This document shows positions 6,801-8,867 of a stretch of DNA of 8,867 nucleotides, in pieces. The notes beneath the pieces are model-generated. The model searched no databases and was not told the DNA's origin. It worked only from the letters and a program-made list of their open reading frames with translations. How positions within the stretch are numbered: position 1 is the stretch's first letter; each line of letters opens with the position of its first letter. This stretch comes from an uncultured Lysobacter sp. (GTDB taxonomy: Bacteria; Pseudomonadota; Gammaproteobacteria; Xanthomonadales; Xanthomonadaceae). The stretch lies in contig CALTXS010000026.1 of NCBI GenBank assembly GCA_943913335.1, positions 1-8,867 of the forward strand. The letters are read 5' to 3'. The position numbers were made by a program, and so were the translations under genes.

Positions 6801-7349
6801 TCAGTTGAACTGCCGACGGTAATCGCGCGCCATGGCCACTTCGCTATGCAACAGCAGCGCGGCGACTTTGACGTACTCTTCGATCTCGGTCAGGGCGTCT
6901 TCGTCGGAGTCCGCCTCGGCCTCGAGATCCGAGCGCGACATTGCCACCAGATCGTGCAATGCCTCCTGGCCATCCTCGGACAGACTGTCTGACTTGGCAC
7001 CGCCCAGCCCAAAGCCGGCGACAAAGCCACCGCACCACTCGAGCAAGCGAGCGGCCCGCAGCGCGACATCGGTCGCGTCATCGTCATCGTCCGGAAGCAG
7101 CAACTGGAACCCGAACTCCGTGTCCTTGAACTGCTGCGCGGTGGTCTGCGCCAGTTTGTGCAGCTCGGAATCCTCGGCCGGCTTCGGCAGAGCCGGATCC
7201 ACCAGCAGCTGCGCGGGCCAATCGGCGCTCAGCGCTCCACCGGCCGCCAGCCATCCTGACAGCAAGCCATGCAACTCCGACGCGCTGACGTCGGCACCCA
7301 TCTCGGCCACTTCAGCCGCGACTTGAAACTCTTCGGGCAACTTTCCCAT
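6801..7349 (-). CDS. ygfB: YgfB/UPF0149 family protein
   Basis: This 182-residue acidic protein belongs to the UPF0149 (YgfB) family. Typical elements are SASELHGLLSGWLAAGG near the N-terminus, LPDDDDDATDVALRAARLLEWCGGFVAGFGLGG in the middle, and DALTEIEEYVKVAALLL toward the C-terminus. The start at 7349 is chosen because GGAAGG lies just upstream. The longer in-frame ATG at 7376 falls inside the TATAAT -10 box and so should not be in the mRNA. The biochemical role is poorly defined in most species; in Pseudomonas aeruginosa YgfB has been linked to control of ampDh3 and beta-lactam resistance. It is the first gene of the minus-strand block, coupled to pepP by a 2-nt gap, and is divergent from the zapA cluster as in E. 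coli. Confidence 0.94.
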   Translation of the reverse strand: MGKLPEEFQVAAEVAEMGADVSASELHGLLSGWLAAGGALSADWPAQLLVDPALPKPAEDSELHKLAQTTAQQFKDTEFGFQLLLPDDDDDATDVALRAARLLEWCGGFVAGFGLGGAKSDSLSEDGQEALHDLVAMSRSDLEAEADSDEDALTEIEEYVKVAALLLHSEVAMARDYRRQFN

Positions 7350-7374
7350 CAAACCCTTCCGGCAACTTTCCCCC

Positions 7375-7380
7375 ATTATA
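7375..7380 (-). promoter_or_regulatory. -10 box of the ygfB-pepP promoter
   Basis: There is a perfect TATAAT on the minus strand, 25 nt before the preferred ygfB ATG, which leaves a short leader containing GGAAGG. The -35 region at 17-bp spacing (AATTAA) is poor and overlaps the inverted repeat at 7393-7419, so an activator or relaxed recognition may be involved. Confidence 0.6.
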
Positions 7381-7392
7381 AAAGGGGACGGA

Positions 7393-7419
7393 GGGAATTA
7401 ATTGCAGTTAACAATTCCC
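7393..7419. promoter_or_regulatory. Inverted repeat between divergent promoters, candidate operator
   Basis: GGGAATT (7393-7399) and AATTCCC (7413-7419) are exact inverted arms around a 13-nt A/T-rich centre that includes GTTAAC. The site lies between the divergent ygfB and zapB-like/zapA genes and overlaps the -35 area of the ygfB promoter. A dimeric regulator could act on both directions. The function is inferred only. Confidence 0.35.
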
Positions 7420-7438
7420 CCCCGGCCCCGTAAGTCAC

Positions 7439-7444
7439 TATCAT
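7439..7444 (+). promoter_or_regulatory. Candidate -10 box for the zapB-like/zapA operon
   Basis: TATCAT ends 7 nt before the ATG at 7452, and no Shine-Dalgarno sequence precedes that ATG. If used, transcription would start at or next to the ATG and the mRNA would be leaderless. No good -35 is visible, so confidence is low. Confidence 0.35.
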
Positions 7445-7451
7445 TAGTCTC

Positions 7452-7673
7452 ATGAGCACCGATAACGTTTACGACCAGCTGCAGGCTTTATTGACCCGTG
7501 TCGATGGCATGCATGACCGTGTGCGCCGACTGACTGACGAAAACCGCAGCCTGCGCCAGCAGCAGGAGCAGTTGCACGCCGAGCGTTCGGCACTAATGGC
7601 CAAGAACGAGCAGGCCCGCCAACGTGTCGAAGCGATGATCGTCCGCCTGAAATCCCTGGAGCAAAATACGTGA
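7452..7673 (+). CDS. Small coiled-coil ZapB-like protein (TIGR02449 family)
   Basis: This 73-residue protein is almost entirely a predicted coiled coil, with heptad-like spacing of Leu, Val and Met through YDQLQALLTRVDGMHDRVRRL, ENRSLRQQQEQLHAERSALM and AMIVRLKSLEQ. Its size and position directly before zapA match the TIGR02449 proteins of gammaproteobacteria, which resemble the cell-division protein ZapB. By analogy it would help organise the Z-ring with ZapA, but this is not demonstrated by the sequence. No ribosome binding site is seen before the ATG. Its stop overlaps the zapA start by 4 nt (GTGA), implying translational coupling and matched amounts of the two proteins. Confidence 0.85.
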   Translation: MSTDNVYDQLQALLTRVDGMHDRVRRLTDENRSLRQQQEQLHAERSALMAKNEQARQRVEAMIVRLKSLEQNT

Positions 7674-7987
7674 CCGCGGCTGCAGAATCTGCCCCAATCC
7701 CCGTCAAGATTCGCATTCTCGACAAGGAATTCACCGTCGGCTGCGAGCCGGACGAAAAAGCCGCTCTGCTGGAGGCCGCCGAAGCACTCGACAGCAAAAT
7801 GCGCGCAATCCGCGGCGTTAACCGCATGGCTGCCATGGATCGCGTGATGCTGCTGGCGGCGCTGAATTTCGTGTCGGAGTTCCATGCCCTGCAAAAGGCC
7901 CAAAGCCGCCGCGAAACTGAACTGTCCGATGTCGTGCGCACATTGGCCGACAAACTGGATACGCTGCAGCCCGATCCGGCGGTATAA
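7670..7987 (+). CDS. zapA: Cell division protein ZapA
   Basis: ZapA binds FtsZ and promotes bundling of protofilaments at mid-cell. The protein is 105 aa, close to E. coli ZapA at 109. The N-terminal globular part contains VKIRILDKEFTVGCEPDEKAALLEAAEALDSKM; the C-terminal part is a dimer/tetramer coiled coil (DRVMLLAALNFVSEFHALQ, TELSDVVRTLADKLDTLQ). The start is GTG at 7670, preceded by GGAG 8 nt away and overlapping the stop of the upstream gene. The stop codon TAA (7985-7987) lies inside the TATAAT box of the downstream 6S RNA gene. The order zapA-ssrS-ygfA, divergent from ygfB-pepP, is the conserved enterobacterial arrangement. Confidence 0.96.
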   Translation: MTAAAESAPIPVKIRILDKEFTVGCEPDEKAALLEAAEALDSKMRAIRGVNRMAAMDRVMLLAALNFVSEFHALQKAQSRRETELSDVVRTLADKLDTLQPDPAV

Positions 7988-7988
7988 T
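7983..7988 (+). promoter_or_regulatory. -10 box of the 6S RNA promoter, overlapping the zapA stop
   Basis: A perfect TATAAT contains the zapA TAA stop. A start 7 nt downstream (about 7995) coincides with the 5' end of the closing stem of the 6S RNA. No good -35 hexamer is visible at 16-18 bp spacing, since this stretch encodes the ZapA C-terminus. Confidence 0.65.
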
Positions 7989-7994
7989 CTCCAC

Positions 7995-8182
7995 TGGTCC
8001 TCTGCCCTAAGCGACAGTGCATGTAAACAAATGCCTTGTCCCTTAAAAACGACACCGGAATTGTCAACGTGATCCGGCGTGCATGCCTGCCCTCGAGCGG
8101 GAAGCCCAACGATCACCGCGCGCTTCCACTTGGACCCTGGGTTCAAGGTCGTTTCATTCACATCGCCTGTGGCGGTGGACTC
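7995..8182 (+). ncRNA. ssrS: 6S RNA
   Basis: 6S RNA binds sigma-70 RNA polymerase by mimicking an open promoter and down-regulates transcription in stationary phase. The predicted length of about 188 nt is close to the 184 nt of E. coli. The 3' half carries the conserved hairpin CTTGGACCCTGGGTTCAAG (8129-8147), followed by a GCCTGTGGCGG segment that matches the E. coli GCCTGCGGCGG. The closing stem can be paired by hand: 7996-8000 with 8177-8181, 8002-8006 with 8171-8175, 8011-8014 with 8163-8166, 8017-8019 with 8159-8161, 8021-8023 with 8155-8157 and 8025-8028 with 8151-8154. GAGCGGGAAGCCC resembles the E. coli CCGAGAAGCC segment. Ends are approximate (a few nt). No U-tract terminator follows, so the primary transcript probably runs into the cyclo-ligase gene and is processed, as in E. 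coli ssrS-ygfA. Confidence 0.9.
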
Positions 8183-8236
8183 TTTCTCTCTCACCGGCTC
8201 CGGCCCTGAGCCAAGGCATACGTCCCGATCTCACGC
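8183..8236 (+). other. Spacer between 6S RNA and the cyclo-ligase gene
   Basis: This 54-nt stretch starts with a pyrimidine-rich CTTTCTCTCTC run and holds one small hairpin (GGCTC 8196-8200 with GAGCC 8208-8212), not followed by a U-tract. I see neither a terminator nor a promoter nor a ribosome binding site near the ATG at 8237. It most likely acts as a 6S processing spacer. Confidence 0.4.
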
Positions 8237-8845
8237 ATGCGACAGGAACTACGAGCCGAGTTGCGCGAACGCCGCCGTTCGCTATCCCCTACCGAGCGCA
8301 TCCGTGCCGCCAACGATGTGGCAGCGTCTTTGCTGTCGCTGCCGTTTGCGCCGCAGAGCGGTTACGTCGCGGGATATTGGTCCACCGATGGTGAGCTGGC
8401 TCTGCATGCATGGCTGCTGGGGCTGCCTTCGAACGTGATCCCCTGCTTGCCGGTGCTGGCCCCCGGCAAGACCTTGCGTTTTGCACCCTATTTTGCGGGC
8501 GATCCCTTGCAGCACAATCGCTTTGGCATTCCCGAGCCCGTGTACAGCGAGTCGTCACTGCTCACCGCGCAGGACATGCAACTGGTCGTGATGCCGCTCG
8601 TCGGTTTTGATGACGAAGGCAATCGCCTCGGCATGGGTGGCGGATTCTACGACCGCACCTTTGCCTTCCGCACCGCACCGGATAATGCCCCGCCCCCGCC
8701 ATGGCTGGTGGGCGTCGGCTATGATGTGCAAGCTGTATCGGTCGGCACATTCAATGTGGAACCGTGGGATGTGCGCCCGGACGCCATTTGCACTCCCACG
8801 CGCCAACTGCTGGTCCGGTCCACCGCCAACTCTTTTAGTCACTGA
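8237..8845 (+). CDS. ygfA: 5-formyltetrahydrofolate cyclo-ligase
   Basis: This enzyme (5-FCL, MTHFS) converts 5-formyl-THF to 5,10-methenyl-THF using ATP, recycling the storage folate in the cytosol. The protein is 202 aa, within the usual 180-200 range. The N-terminal helix RAELRERRRSLSPTER is typical, RFGIPEP (95-101) is the expected mid-protein motif, and GFDDEGNRLGMGGGFYDR (123-140) is the family's glycine-rich ATP/folate signature. GVGYDVQ (159-165) and the C-terminal PWDVRPDAICT complete the pattern. The ATG at 8237 has no clear Shine-Dalgarno sequence, and no better start is seen. In E. coli the gene lies downstream of ssrS and is co-transcribed with it, and the layout is the same here. 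The proline-rich insertion DNAPPPPW (149-156) is a loop difference only. Confidence 0.96.
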   Translation: MRQELRAELRERRRSLSPTERIRAANDVAASLLSLPFAPQSGYVAGYWSTDGELALHAWLLGLPSNVIPCLPVLAPGKTLRFAPYFAGDPLQHNRFGIPEPVYSESSLLTAQDMQLVVMPLVGFDDEGNRLGMGGGFYDRTFAFRTAPDNAPPPPWLVGVGYDVQAVSVGTFNVEPWDVRPDAICTPTRQLLVRSTANSFSH

Positions 8846-8867
8846 CACTACGCTGCCATGCCGAAAC

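Noticed and set aside
5071..6822. Long open frame (583 codons) on the plus strand antisense to pepP and the receptor
   Set aside because: It crosses two confidently identified genes and the gap between them, shows no recognisable domain, and reflects codon bias of the opposite strand in a GC-rich genome.
7350..7376. Longer ygfB start at 7376
   Set aside because: That ATG lies within the TATAAT -10 box and has no ribosome binding site; the ATG at 7349 has GGAAGG just upstream.
7450..8194. Minus-strand open frames across the ZapB-like gene, zapA and the 6S region
   Set aside because: They run through three identified plus-strand genes, lack family features and lack a ribosome binding site.
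8196..8212. Small hairpin after 6S considered as an intrinsic terminator
   Set aside because: The stem is only 5 bp and is followed by AAGGCATA rather than a U-tract.
8079..8438. Plus-strand open frames starting within the 6S RNA
   Set aside because: They overlap a structured RNA and the cyclo-ligase in another frame, with no recognisable protein features.
8858..8867. ATG near the right edge as the start of another gene
   Set aside because: Only three codons are visible, with no ribosome binding site, so it cannot be supported.
1..8867. Mobile elements, CRISPR arrays, tRNA/rRNA genes, toxin-antitoxin or phage genes
   Set aside because: Looked for on both strands; no transposase, repeat-spacer pattern, terminal repeats or RNA gene signature other than 6S was seen.

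Overview
The window looks like a housekeeping chromosome segment from a gammaproteobacterium, most likely of the order Xanthomonadales/Lysobacterales. The evidence is the moderately high GC, the E. coli-like neighbourhood (ygfB-pepP diverging from zapA-ssrS-ygfA), the AlgR-type LytTR regulator next to hemC, and the TIGR02449-type small coiled-coil protein directly before zapA. The taxonomic placement is inferred from gene content and was not checked against a database.

Left block, all on the minus strand (about 7349 down to 1): ygfB (UPF0149 family), pepP (Xaa-Pro aminopeptidase), a TonB-dependent outer-membrane receptor, an alpha/beta-hydrolase carboxylesterase, an AlgR-like LytTR response regulator, hemC (porphobilinogen deaminase) and a WYL-domain regulator that runs off the left edge. 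Gaps are short (2, 120, -1, 75, 7 and 36 bp) and there is no clear U-tract terminator between genes, so partial co-transcription is plausible. The receptor and esterase share a TAATG stop/start overlap. In E. coli ubiH follows pepP, and in Pseudomonas algZ precedes algR and hemD follows hemC. None of these three is present here at those positions.

Right block, plus strand (7452 to 8845): a small coiled-coil ZapB-like protein, zapA (overlapping by 4 nt, GTG start), the 6S RNA gene ssrS and 5-formyltetrahydrofolate cyclo-ligase. The zapA stop codon lies inside a perfect TATAAT -10 box whose expected start site matches the 5' end of the 6S closing stem that I could fold by hand.

The divergent intergenic region (7350-7451) holds a TATAAT for ygfB, a candidate TATCAT for the plus-strand genes (which would give a leaderless mRNA) and an inverted repeat between them. 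I saw no mobile elements, CRISPR arrays, tRNA or rRNA genes. I do not see a wholly new system. The items most worth a second look are the degenerate receiver domain of the AlgR-like protein with a 9-bp inverted repeat over its ribosome binding site, the coupled receptor-esterase pair, and the zapA/ssrS stop-promoter overlap.
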